DNA from: a bacterium
GTDB taxonomy: Bacteria > Cyanobacteriota > Vampirovibrionia > Obscuribacterales > JAKAZS01
Direction: 5' to 3'
Assembly (NCBI GenBank): GCA_021815785.1
Contig: JAKAZS010000012.1
Coordinates: forward strand, 1-44,855
Length of the DNA: 44,855 bases
Shown here piece after piece: positions 16,071 to 25,565 of this stretch. The translations under genes were made by a program, and so were the position numbers. The notes beneath the pieces are model-generated. The model saw nothing but the letters and a program-made list of their open reading frames with translations. It had not been told where the DNA came from and made no database searches. How positions within the stretch are numbered: the stretch's first letter is position 1; every line of letters starts with the position of its first letter.

Positions 16071-17360
16071 TTGCCGCCTTTAAGTCTAAATATAATTATG
16101 CCAATATTATTTCTATTGGTCCTATATTTTGTAATAAAACCACCAAAAACATTGCCTATTGCTGCTGTCAGTGGTTTTGGGTCACTACTAACCATATTAC
16201 TAGGTTTTGTTAAATTAAATGATTTAAATCTGGTAATTACTACCTGCTGGGACGCAATTTTAACTTTAATTGGCCTTATGCTTATTTCGATTAACCTAGA
16301 AGCCAATGGATACTTTACCTGGCTAGCCAAAGGTATTCTTAAATTAGCTAAAAACAATGGTTTTTATTTGTTAATTTTACTTTCATTACTAACCTCAATT
16401 ACTGCAGCTATATTAGCTAACGATGGTGCAGTATTAATTATGACACCACTAACATTTGCCATTACCAAAGCCTTAAATTTAAAAAACAAAACAGCTTTTG
16501 TCTATTTATTTACAGTTGGCTTTTTATGTGATGCAGCCAGCACACCACTATTAGCTTCAAACCTTACTAATATTTTAATAGCCGATGCCTTTTCTATTAA
16601 TTATCTAGCTTATGCCAGAAAAATGCTCTTACCAACCATAGCCATAATAATTAGTACAATTGGCTTTGCCCTCCTCATATTTAAATCCAACATCCCTCAC
16701 AAATTTGAGAGCCAGAAAACAATATATACTCATAATTTACCAATCAACAAAACAACAATTATTTTTAGTTCGGTAATATTAATTGCCTTATTACTGGAAT
16801 TTATTTTAGCCTCATTTTTCTGTCTTCCTATAGCCTTTATTGTTATTCCTTCAGCCTTAATTTTGGCAATATTTAACCATAAATTTAAATATTTATCTTA
16901 CTACACTATGGCTAAAAAAATTGACTGGTTCATAATTATTTTTGCCATAAGTTTATTTATTGTAATCGTTGGTTTATTTAACAGTCACTACATAGATTTT
17001 ATTAAAACTTTTTTTTATCTTCATCAGCGTAGTTCTTTAGCCAATAATTTTAGTCTAGAAATATTTTTAAGTATCTTATCATCAATTTTTAATAATCTAC
17101 CGGCCTGTCTTGTTAGCATTATCACCCTAAAACACCTAGATATTACCAATGTCGAATTAAATAATATAGCCTATGTCTCAATCTTTGGTACTAACATTGG
17201 CTCAAAATTATTACCCTATGGCTCCTTGTCAACAATGCTCTGGTTAGATATATTAAAAGAACATGGCTATGGAATTGGCTGGAAAACCTATTTTATCTAT
17301 TCAATACCACTGACCATAATCTGTTTGATTATTGGCGGTTTAATTTATTCATTTAATTAA
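16071..17360 (+). CDS. arsB: ArsB-type anion permease
   Basis: A 429-aa polytopic permease of the ArsB/NhaD superfamily, with about 11-12 membrane segments. ArsB-like landmarks are ANDGAVLIMTPL (~124-135), DAASTPLLASNLTNILIAD (~157-175), and near the C-terminus NLPACLV and GSLSTMLWLDIL. In ArsB these regions line the arsenite/proton path, so it probably exports arsenite or a similar oxyanion. No arsA, arsC or arsR-Cys gene is adjacent. The TTG start has AAGGA 11 bases upstream, and Met10 is an alternative. The last gene of the five-gene cluster that starts with the octad proteins. Confidence 0.78.
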   Translation: MPPLSLNIIMPILFLLVLYFVIKPPKTLPIAAVSGFGSLLTILLGFVKLNDLNLVITTCWDAILTLIGLMLISINLEANGYFTWLAKGILKLAKNNGFYLLILLSLLTSITAAILANDGAVLIMTPLTFAITKALNLKNKTAFVYLFTVGFLCDAASTPLLASNLTNILIADAFSINYLAYARKMLLPTIAIIISTIGFALLIFKSNIPHKFESQKTIYTHNLPINKTTIIFSSVILIALLLEFILASFFCLPIAFIVIPSALILAIFNHKFKYLSYYTMAKKIDWFIIIFAISLFIVIVGLFNSHYIDFIKTFFYLHQRSSLANNFSLEIFLSILSSIFNNLPACLVSIITLKHLDITNVELNNIAYVSIFGTNIGSKLLPYGSLSTMLWLDILKEHGYGIGWKTYFIYSIPLTIICLIIGGLIYSFN

Positions 17361-17584
17361 AATTTCCTAATGGATTTACATTTATAAGAAAGTTCACTAG
17401 TAAATCGACATTATTTGTAACAGATCTTCCGTCAAAGTTAACTAATCTTAACCACAAAAATATTACTAATAATCACTAAAATTAAACAAAATACATAATT
17501 AAAACAATTAATCAACTTCTAATCAGATCTCTCGTTATAAAGATATGCTTAAGGATGCTAAAAAGTTTTTTTAAAGTTGTATAT

Positions 17585-17615
17585 TTGTCAAATAAGTTTT
17601 TAATGAGATTATAAA
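17585..17615 (+). promoter_or_regulatory. Weak candidate promoter before phosphoketolase
   Basis: TTGTCA (17585-17590) and TATAAA (17610-17615) are 19 bases apart. The -10 lies only 2 bases before the ATG, so this would imply internal initiation or another start. The 257-base gap 17361-17617 contains no gene. Low-confidence site. Confidence 0.2.
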
Positions 17616-17617
17616 AA

Positions 17618-20002
17618 ATGTATAAAACAGCCGCAAAAACCAGTTTAACTTATCTTACTAGTACTGAAGTTGAAAATATCAATGCCTATTGGCGAGCCGC
17701 AAATTATTTGTCGGTTGGCCAAATTTATTTAATGGACAATCCTTTATTAAAAGAACCATTGAAACTTGAACACATTAAACCACGATTATTAGGGCATTGG
17801 GGAACTACGCCAGGACTTAATTATATCTATGTCCATTTAAACAGAATAATTAATAAGTTTAACTTAAATATGCTTTATATAACTGGACCTGGTCATGGTG
17901 GACCAGGATTAGTCGCTAACAGTTACTTAGAAGGCAGTTATACTGAGACCTATCCGCATATTACTCAAGATGAATTAGGCATAAAGCGCTTATTTAGACA
18001 ATTTTCCTTCCCCGGAGGGATCCCCAGTCACGTAGCGCCAGAAACACCAGGATCGATTCACGAAGGTGGCGAACTTGGCTATTCATTACTTCATGCTTAT
18101 GGCGCCATTCTTGACAATCCCGATTTAATCGTAACTTGTGTCGTTGGTGATGGTGAGGCAGAAACTGGACCGTTAGCAACGAGTTGGCATTCAAATAAAT
18201 TTATCAACCCAAGCCGTGATGGGATAGTTTTACCAATTTTACATTTAAATGGTTATAAAATTGCCAATCCAACTTTATTAGCTCGAATGAGTGATGGCGA
18301 CCTTAATCACCTATTTACAGGTTATGGTTATAAAGTTCATTTTGTTGAAGGATCAGATCCAGAATATATGCACAATTTAATGGCTTCAACTTTAGATAAT
18401 ATTGTCGGTGAAATCCAAGCAATTAAAACAAGCTTTAAAACGCAAAATGCTTCTACCCCACCACTTTATCCAATGATTATCATGCGGACACCAAAGGGCT
18501 GGACCGGACCAGAAATAGTTGATGGAATTCAAATTACAAACACTCATCGCAGCCATCAAGTACCATTAAGTGAATTAGCGACCAAACCCGATCATCTTAA
18601 AATTCTCGAAAACTGGTTATTAAGCTATAAATTTAATGAATTAATTGATAATGACGGCAAATTGCTTCCGCATTTAATTAATTTACCACCTAAAGGTATG
18701 AAACGTATGAGCGCAAACCCCCATACAAATGGTGGCTTATTATTAAAAGATCTGGAATTACCGAAAATTGAAAACTATCAAGTAAATATCACTCAAAAAG
18801 GCCAAATTGAAGCTGAATCAACCCGAATTCTAGGTAATTATTTAAGGGATGTATTTAAACTTAATACCAATAATCAAAATTTCCGCATATTTGGTCCAGA
18901 TGAAACGGCCTCAAACAGATTAGGTAATGTTTTTGAAGTAACCAACAAAGTATTTATGGAACCGATTTTAGCTAATGATGATAGTTTAAGCCCGGATGGC
19001 CGTGTTATGGAAGTATTAAGTGAACATATGTGTCAGGGCTGGCTCGAAGGTTATTTATTAACTGGTCGCCATGGCTTATTTAACTGTTATGAAGCTTTTA
19101 TTCATATAATTGATTCAATGTTTAATCAACATGCCAAATGGTTAAAAGTCACTAAAAATCTACCCTGGCGCCGCCCGATTGCCTCGTTAAACTATTTATT
19201 GTCTTCACATGTCTGGAGACAGGATCATAATGGTTTTAGCCATCAGGATCCTGGCTTTATTGATCATGCCATAAATAAAAAAGCTGAAATAATTAGAGTA
19301 TATCTGCCACCAGATGCTAATACCTTATTATCAGTAGCTAATCATTGCCTGGCTTCAAAAAATAAAATCAATATAATTGTTGCAGGTAAACAACCTCAAT
19401 TACAGTGGTTAACGATGGAAGAAGCCTATAAACACTGCAACGCAGGTCTTAGCATTTGGGAATTTGCGTCTAATGATGAAGGTAGCGAGCCCGATGTCGT
19501 TATGGCCTGTGCTGGCGATGTACCAACATTAGAAACGCTGGCGGCTGTAGATATTTTACGCCGAAATCTTGATGACATTAAAATACGAGTGGTTAATGTT
19601 GTTGACTTAATGACTTTACAGCCAAATTCCGAACATCCTCATGGTTTAAGTGACTTTGAATTTGACAGTGTATTTACTGCTGATAAACCAATAATTTTTG
19701 CCTATCATGGCTATCCCTGGCTAATTCATCGTTTAACCTATAGACGAACTAATCATCATAACCTTCACGTACGTGGCTACAAAGAAGAAGGGACAACGAC
19801 AACACCATTTGACATGGTTGTTTTAAACGATCTCGATCGCTTTCATTTAGCTAAAGATGTAATTGAAAGAGTCCCTAGGCTTAAAACCAAAGCGGCTCGA
19901 CTTATGCAATTACTGCATTATAAATTAATTGAGCATAAAGATTATATTCTTAAACATGGCGATGATTTGCCGGAAATTAAAAATTGGCAATGGACTCTAT
20001 AA
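17618..20002 (+). CDS. xfp: Xylulose-5-P/fructose-6-P phosphoketolase
   Basis: A 794-aa thiamine-diphosphate enzyme that splits xylulose 5-phosphate or fructose 6-phosphate to acetyl-phosphate plus an aldose phosphate. Family motifs: [20 protein letters not shown] (~57-76, His60), [19 protein letters not shown] (~90-108), the TPP-binding GDGEAETGP (177-185), GPDETASNR (~425-435) and [13 protein letters not shown] (~533-545). Full normal length. It begins a run with glycogen phosphorylase and acetate kinase, so the acetyl-phosphate can be turned directly into ATP and acetate. Single versus dual sugar specificity is not decidable here. Confidence 0.96.
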   Translation: MYKTAAKTSLTYLTSTEVENINAYWRAANYLSVGQIYLMDNPLLKEPLKLEHIKPRLLGHWGTTPGLNYIYVHLNRIINKFNLNMLYITGPGHGGPGLVANSYLEGSYTETYPHITQDELGIKRLFRQFSFPGGIPSHVAPETPGSIHEGGELGYSLLHAYGAILDNPDLIVTCVVGDGEAETGPLATSWHSNKFINPSRDGIVLPILHLNGYKIANPTLLARMSDGDLNHLFTGYGYKVHFVEGSDPEYMHNLMASTLDNIVGEIQAIKTSFKTQNASTPPLYPMIIMRTPKGWTGPEIVDGIQITNTHRSHQVPLSELATKPDHLKILENWLLSYKFNELIDNDGKLLPHLINLPPKGMKRMSANPHTNGGLLLKDLELPKIENYQVNITQKGQIEAESTRILGNYLRDVFKLNTNNQNFRIFGPDETASNRLGNVFEVTNKVFMEPILANDDSLSPDGRVMEVLSEHMCQGWLEGYLLTGRHGLFNCYEAFIHIIDSMFNQHAKWLKVTKNLPWRRPIASLNYLLSSHVWRQDHNGFSHQDPGFIDHAINKKAEIIRVYLPPDANTLLSVANHCLASKNKINIIVAGKQPQLQWLTMEEAYKHCNAGLSIWEFASNDEGSEPDVVMACAGDVPTLETLAAVDILRRNLDDIKIRVVNVVDLMTLQPNSEHPHGLSDFEFDSVFTADKPIIFAYHGYPWLIHRLTYRRTNHHNLHVRGYKEEGTTTTPFDMVVLNDLDRFHLAKDVIERVPRLKTKAARLMQLLHYKLIEHKDYILKHGDDLPEIKNWQWTL

Positions 20003-20031
20003 ACTAGTATCATATAAAGGATAAAGCGCTA

Positions 20032-22674
20032 ATGAAAAAAAATGAAAATGATGACTCTAAAACCAGTAAAACCAAGGCAAAACCAAGTAAAGTCAAAGCA
20101 ACAGTTGCTAGCCCTAAAACAAAGTCAGTTTCATCAATTCAAGCAACAAATAAAAATCCGAACTATGTTGTAACAACAGAATTAGACGAACGAACTGGTT
20201 TAAGTATTGAATCATTAAAAGCTGGTTTTGTTGATCATTTATTTTACGATTTAGGGACATATATAGGTCGAGCCAATTTAAATGACTATTATATTGGCCT
20301 GTCACTAACAATTCGCGATAGATTGCTTAGAAGGTTTTTAAGCACGCAAAAAACTTATCTAAATAAAGATTCACGAATACTTGGCTACCTGTCAGCCGAA
20401 TATCTACCAGGCACACATTTGGGTCAAAATGTCATTAATCTAGACTTAATTCAAGAAATGCAAGAAGTTTCCAAGATCTCCAATTATAGTTTAGATCAAT
20501 TAATTGAACACGAACCAGAACCAGGATTGGGTAATGGTGGTCTAGGCCGGTTGGCATCCTGTTATATAGAATCGTTAGCCACTTTAAATTATCCCGCAAT
20601 TGGTTATGGTATCAGATATGAATACGGTATTTTTCGCCAATTAATTCAAAAAGGCTGTCAAAAAGAAATAGCCGATCGCTGGTTACATAGCGGTAATCCC
20701 TGGGAAATAAGGAGACCAAAACAATCGTCAATCATAAAATTTGGTGGTTATACCCAAAGCTATACTGATAAAAATGGTAAGTATCGAGTAGAATGGGTAC
20801 CAAGTTATCAGGTTACCGCAATGCCTTATGACACCCCTATTCCAGGCTATAAAACTAATATGTGCAATGTTCTTCGACTATGGAAAGCAGAAGCCATCCA
20901 AGATTTTAGCTTTGAGGTATTTAATAGCGGTAATTATTTTGAAGCAGTACACGATAAAATATTATCTGAAACTATATCAAAAATCCTTTATCCGAATGAT
21001 GCTATTTTTGAAGGTAAACAATTAAGACTAGCACAGCAATACTTTTTTGTTTCAGCATCAATTCAAAATATGATTGATTTACATTTTCGTCGTGGTGATA
21101 AAATTCATAATTTTCATAAAAAATTTGCCATTCAGTTAAATGATACCCATCCAAGTATTGCCGTGGTGGAATTAATGAGACTGTTAATAGACGTGCATGA
21201 TTTAAGTTATGAAGAAGCCTGGGCAATTACCACCAAAAGTGTAAACTACACAAATCACACCTTAATGACCGAAGCTCTGGAAAAATGGCCAATTTCTTTA
21301 TTTAAACGAACTTTACCTAGACATCTGGAATTAATTTATGAAATTAACCAGCGCCATTTAGATAAAGTAAGATCCAGTAATAAATATGATGATGATTTTA
21401 TTAGCAGGGTTTCTTTAATTGATGAAACGGGTGAACGATACGTCAAAATGGCTAATTTAGCTGTAATAGGTGCTCAATATATAAATGGTGTAGCTAAATT
21501 ACATTCGCAACTTTTGAAATCTCATTTGTTTAATGATTTTTATATTTTAAATCCTGAAAAATTCACTAATGTAACTAATGGTATAACACCAAGAAGATGG
21601 CTAAAAAATGCCAATCCTAATTTAGCGAATCTATTAGATGAATATATTAATACAAATTGGCTTAATGACTTAAATCAAATCAAGACAATTGAAAAGTTAG
21701 CCTACAATAAAGATTTTCAAAAAAATTGGCTTAAAGTAAAAAAACAAAATAAACTAAATTTAGCTAATTTTATTGAAGCCAGTCAAGGACTTACGATTAA
21801 TCCCGACAGTTTATTTGACTGTCAGGTCAAACGCATTCATGAATATAAACGCCAACATTTAAATGTTTTGCACATTATTAGCTTATACAATAAAATCAAG
21901 AATAACCTTAATATAAACATTACGCCAAGAACTTTTATATTTAGTGGTAAGGCTGCACCAGCATATTATATGGCCAAACAGATAATTCAGTTAATTAATG
22001 CCGTAGCTAACACAATCAATAATGATCCTAACGTTAATGAAATTTTAAAAGTTGTTTTTCTGCCTAATTTTAGTGTAAAACTTGGACAAAAAATTTATCC
22101 AGCAGCCGATCTTAGTGAACAAATTTCCCTGGCTGGCACTGAAGCATCAGGAACCGGTAACATGAAATTTTCTTTAAATGGAGCTCTAACCATTGGTACG
22201 CTTGATGGTGCTAATATCGAAATCATGGATTATGTTGGTAAAGATAATTTGTATATCTTTGGCATGACTGAAACTATGGTTCAGGAAAGTAAAAACAATG
22301 GCTATAACCCCCATTCATTCTATGAAAGCAATCCAGTTTTGCGCCAGGCTATTGATTCAATAAGTAATGGGGTTTTTAGTGATGGTGATAAACACATTTT
22401 TAATGATATTGTTAACAATTTATTATACAGTGACCCATTTATGGTATTAGAAGATTTTGATTCATATATTAACACACAGGAAAAAATCAGTACTGATTAT
22501 TTAAATTCTCAAGAATGGGTAGCTAAATCAATTATTAATGTAGCTAATATGGGCTATTTTTCGTCAGATCGATCAATTAATGAATATTGTAAAAACATCT
22601 GGCAACTTAAACCAATTCAAGTTGATTTAGAAGATGCTATTCAAGCACGCTATCACTTAATTCATCATGACTAG
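20032..22674 (+). CDS. glgP: Glycogen/starch phosphorylase
   Basis: An 880-aa PLP enzyme that releases glucose 1-phosphate from alpha-1,4-glucans. The PLP lysine is Lys712 in EASGTGNMKF. Also seen are GLGNGGLGRLASCYIES (~165-181), YGIRYEYGIF, NDTHPSIAVVEL and KRIHEYKRQ. The first ~45 residues are a Lys/Ser/Thr-rich tail absent from usual family members, which may be a disordered regulatory or binding extension. It starts 29 bases after xfp with AAAGGAT upstream, and its end overlaps ackA by 8 bases. Confidence 0.96.
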   Translation: MKKNENDDSKTSKTKAKPSKVKATVASPKTKSVSSIQATNKNPNYVVTTELDERTGLSIESLKAGFVDHLFYDLGTYIGRANLNDYYIGLSLTIRDRLLRRFLSTQKTYLNKDSRILGYLSAEYLPGTHLGQNVINLDLIQEMQEVSKISNYSLDQLIEHEPEPGLGNGGLGRLASCYIESLATLNYPAIGYGIRYEYGIFRQLIQKGCQKEIADRWLHSGNPWEIRRPKQSSIIKFGGYTQSYTDKNGKYRVEWVPSYQVTAMPYDTPIPGYKTNMCNVLRLWKAEAIQDFSFEVFNSGNYFEAVHDKILSETISKILYPNDAIFEGKQLRLAQQYFFVSASIQNMIDLHFRRGDKIHNFHKKFAIQLNDTHPSIAVVELMRLLIDVHDLSYEEAWAITTKSVNYTNHTLMTEALEKWPISLFKRTLPRHLELIYEINQRHLDKVRSSNKYDDDFISRVSLIDETGERYVKMANLAVIGAQYINGVAKLHSQLLKSHLFNDFYILNPEKFTNVTNGITPRRWLKNANPNLANLLDEYINTNWLNDLNQIKTIEKLAYNKDFQKNWLKVKKQNKLNLANFIEASQGLTINPDSLFDCQVKRIHEYKRQHLNVLHIISLYNKIKNNLNINITPRTFIFSGKAAPAYYMAKQIIQLINAVANTINNDPNVNEILKVVFLPNFSVKLGQKIYPAADLSEQISLAGTEASGTGNMKFSLNGALTIGTLDGANIEIMDYVGKDNLYIFGMTETMVQESKNNGYNPHSFYESNPVLRQAIDSISNGVFSDGDKHIFNDIVNNLLYSDPFMVLEDFDSYINTQEKISTDYLNSQEWVAKSIINVANMGYFSSDRSINEYCKNIWQLKPIQVDLEDAIQARYHLIHHD

Positions 22675-23812
22675 TTTAAATTTAATTGTCAATTCAGGAT
22701 CCAGTAGTTTAAAATTATCTGTTTTTGAATTGTTTCAGACAAATAAAGTAAAACATATCCAAGAACGCACTTTTAAATTATTAGCTGAAAGCGACAATCA
22801 TCAGCAAGAAATTACGGATCATCTAAATTCATTTCTCAACGAAATTAATTTAGATGATCTAAAACTAATCAGCCATCGTATTGTTCATGGTGGCAGATTT
22901 TACCATGAACCCATTATCATCGATGAAAAAGTCAATAAAGACATTAAGGATCTCGCTAAGTTTGCTCCGCTACACAACCTTTCAGCAGTTTATGCCATTG
23001 AAAGCTTAAAAATAAAACTTCCTCAGTCTATCCAACTAGCATTTTTTGACACGGCTTTTTTTGCCAATCTTCCTTTAGCGGCCAAACTTTATGCCTTACC
23101 GATTAGCTTTTACAATGACTTACATATTCAGCGCTATGGCTTTCATGGTATTAACCATGAATACTGTTATCATAAAATTAAAGACTATTATAAACACAGT
23201 CCTGCTAAAATAGTTATTGCTCATCTTGGGGCTGGTGCAAGTTTATCGGCTATTAAAGATAATCAGTGCGTGGATACGACCATGGGATTTACACCTCTAG
23301 ACGGCCTGACCATGGCCACTAGATCTGGCAGTCTCGATCCTGGTATCATAACTTATTTACTTCAGGAAAAATATAGCCTAAGTCAACTTAATCATATTCT
23401 TAATTTTGAATCAGGCTTAAAAGGACTTTCTGGTCTAACGGGCAATTTTCAAGAATTAATTAAATTAACGCACCAAGGTAATGAATCAGCCAAATTGGCT
23501 TTGGATATCTTTGTCCATAATCTAAAAAAATATATATTAGCAATGGTCGCTAGCTTAGACGGTCTTGACTGCCTAGTCTTTACAGGTGGGATAGGTGAAA
23601 ATTCAGCTTATTTACGCCAACGTATTACCGATGAATTAACTTTCCTCAAAATCAAAATTAAACGCAGCGAAAATGATAAACTCAAACTTAATTCTGCTGG
23701 ACTAAAAAATATTGCCAAAAAATCCTCAAAAATTAAATTTCTGGTTATAAATGCTAATGAAAATCTAGCTATAGCGTTAAAAAGTATTCCCTTCTTAATG
23801 AACTATTCTTAA
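22667..23812 (+). CDS. ackA: Acetate kinase
   Basis: A 381-aa ASKHA-fold kinase converting acetyl-phosphate plus ADP to acetate plus ATP. Motifs: NSGSSSLKLSVF at the N-terminus, HRIVHGG (~66-72), FDTAFF, YGFHGINHEY, HLGAGASLSAI, TMGFTPLDG, TRSGSLDP and FTGGIGENS. Slightly shorter than the ~400-aa norm. The ATG lies inside the end of glgP (8-base overlap), so translation is coupled. With phosphoketolase upstream it replaces a phosphotransacetylase step. Confidence 0.95.
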   Translation: MTSLNLIVNSGSSSLKLSVFELFQTNKVKHIQERTFKLLAESDNHQQEITDHLNSFLNEINLDDLKLISHRIVHGGRFYHEPIIIDEKVNKDIKDLAKFAPLHNLSAVYAIESLKIKLPQSIQLAFFDTAFFANLPLAAKLYALPISFYNDLHIQRYGFHGINHEYCYHKIKDYYKHSPAKIVIAHLGAGASLSAIKDNQCVDTTMGFTPLDGLTMATRSGSLDPGIITYLLQEKYSLSQLNHILNFESGLKGLSGLTGNFQELIKLTHQGNESAKLALDIFVHNLKKYILAMVASLDGLDCLVFTGGIGENSAYLRQRITDELTFLKIKIKRSENDKLKLNSAGLKNIAKKSSKIKFLVINANENLAIALKSIPFLMNYS

Positions 23813-23823
23813 TCATAAAATAT

Positions 23824-23832
23824 TGCTATAAT
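23824..23832 (+). promoter_or_regulatory. Extended -10 element before the GT-C gene
   Basis: TGCTATAAT is a perfect extended -10 whose TATAAT ends 7 bases before the ATG at 23840. Transcription would then start at or next to the start codon, i.e. possibly leaderless. No ribosome-binding site is seen. Confidence 0.45.
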
Positions 23833-23839
23833 TTTATTT

Positions 23840-25420
23840 ATGAAAAATTTAGGTTTTATATTTTGGTTAACTTTAGTTACCCTCCTGTTTCGACTTTACA
23901 CAATTGATTGGACTTCAATTTCCTGGCTTGAAGCACAAAATGCTAATATTACCAGCCTGAGTCATTTAACTGCCATAGGTAACAATCTGGCTAATTCTGA
24001 TTCGGGAATTTTATTTTTTGGTCTAAGCAAATTCTGGACTTTAATTTTTGGCCAAACCAGCCAAAGCTTTCAACTATTTAGCCTGACGGCTTCGGTCTTT
24101 TTAATTACCGCAGCCTATTTTTTTGCCCGATCAATTTACCAACCAATTATCGCAAAATTTTACGCCTTTACCTTATCAATGTGTCCGTTTGTTATGGTTT
24201 ATTCCTGTAAATATAGTGCTATCACCGAAGTAACTTTATTAGCGTTGTTAAATACTTATTTCCTGTACAAACTCATTCCTGAACAAAAATCACCCAAATT
24301 AAATATTTTTTATATTTTAAGCTTATTGCTAACGATTCTTATAGCCAAAATTGGCTATATTTTTGTTTTAAGTCAATTGTTTGTCGTTTTATTATTTTGT
24401 ATAGGCCGCACTATTAATTTTAAAAGCGTAAAACTAATTTTACTTCACCTTGCGCTTCCTTTAACTTTATCTGTTACATTAATGATTAACCCATATTTCC
24501 GAGTAAATTGTTCGCTTGATTGGCTTAATTTAAATCAGCAGTTTTTTTGCTCAAATTTATTTAATTGTATATTAAATGGTAGTTTTAATGCACAGCATAA
24601 CTTTATTAATTTATTTATTAGTCTGATTTTTATCCTCAGTTGCTTTCTTACCTTTGATCTAGCCAATAAACTATTACCAGAAAAAATAAACAACTTATTA
24701 ACACCTACATCCAATAATTCGCCTTCGACATTGTGGTTGTTTTTTAATCAGACCCAAGTGATTGCCATAGTTTTATGTTTAATCGCCTTTAAATACGAAC
24801 ATCTTAATTTCAGTGATTTTCTTTTAATAATACCATATTTAATTATGCTGGAAATAAGTTTTGTCTGTATCCTCTTTGCCAGATTTAAGCCTCAAACAAT
24901 CCTTTCACTAAATATGTTGATTTTAACCATATTTTGGTGTGCTAGCTATAATTTCACCAGACAATTCCCCTTTTCTTCACTTAATCCAGCTCTTAGTCAA
25001 ATTAAGAATTTTATTAATTCGCCTAATGATCTGGTTATCACAAATAATGAATATGACAATCCCATTATGCAAAGAAACTTTGCTGATATTAATGATCGCT
25101 CTGACATAAAGTCTTATAATGTTAATGGTAATAAAATTTATCCAATTTTACCAATCGCAAATTTCAAAAATTCAAACATAACCATAAATAATGATATTAA
25201 ACAAAAAATTATTAACACCTTAAGTAACCAAGGTAATGTCTGGTATGTAAATTATAATCTAGATAATAAATTCAACTCCCAATTAGCAAAAACCAATCCA
25301 GACCAAATTCAAGAATTCTTAAATATCCATGGAAGAATCTGGCCATTATTGAGAACCAGCCCCAGCATTGACATTGTCGGAATTACTGATACCAGTAGAA
25401 TCTATTGCTATCATAAATAA
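23840..25420 (+). CDS. GT-C fold (GT39/ArnT-like) membrane glycosyltransferase
   Basis: A 526-aa protein with about 10 or more hydrophobic helices in the first ~370 residues and a soluble C-terminal domain (~380-526). The N-terminus carries a short loop after TM1 (SWLEAQNANI, ~27-37) in the place where PMT/ArnT-like enzymes have the acidic D-E-A motif. Such enzymes transfer a sugar from a lipid-phosphate carrier to lipids or proteins on the outer side of the membrane. Starts 27 bases after ackA but probably has its own promoter. Family call is by topology and loop only, so moderately sure. Confidence 0.6.
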   Translation: MKNLGFIFWLTLVTLLFRLYTIDWTSISWLEAQNANITSLSHLTAIGNNLANSDSGILFFGLSKFWTLIFGQTSQSFQLFSLTASVFLITAAYFFARSIYQPIIAKFYAFTLSMCPFVMVYSCKYSAITEVTLLALLNTYFLYKLIPEQKSPKLNIFYILSLLLTILIAKIGYIFVLSQLFVVLLFCIGRTINFKSVKLILLHLALPLTLSVTLMINPYFRVNCSLDWLNLNQQFFCSNLFNCILNGSFNAQHNFINLFISLIFILSCFLTFDLANKLLPEKINNLLTPTSNNSPSTLWLFFNQTQVIAIVLCLIAFKYEHLNFSDFLLIIPYLIMLEISFVCILFARFKPQTILSLNMLILTIFWCASYNFTRQFPFSSLNPALSQIKNFINSPNDLVITNNEYDNPIMQRNFADINDRSDIKSYNVNGNKIYPILPIANFKNSNITINNDIKQKIINTLSNQGNVWYVNYNLDNKFNSQLAKTNPDQIQEFLNIHGRIWPLLRTSPSIDIVGITDTSRIYCYHK

Positions 25421-25521
25421 TCTTTAATCTTTGCTAAGCCTAATTAATTGACCGCAGTAACGCTTAACAATTACCTTAATATGCCTATAAATATCAATTA
25501 ATCAAACGACCCTAGCCTCAA

Positions 25522-25565
25522 TGACTAAATTTAGTCAATTGCCATATTATTATCAATTGACTAAA
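25522..25565. terminator. Nested inverted repeats between converging genes
   Basis: TTTAGTCAATTG (25530-25541) and CAATTGACTAAA (25554-25565) form a perfect 12-bp stem with a 12-base loop, overlapping the aroC stop. A second perfect palindrome, TGACTAAATTTAGTCA, lies at 25522-25537 and shares one arm. The position between converging genes suggests a bidirectional transcription end or alternating hairpins. No clear T-run follows, so the terminator function is tentative. Confidence 0.45.

Noticed and set aside
17556-17577. A-run followed by T-run resembling a terminator
   Set aside because: AAAAAGTTTTTTTAAAG has no GC stem and lies before, not after, a gene.
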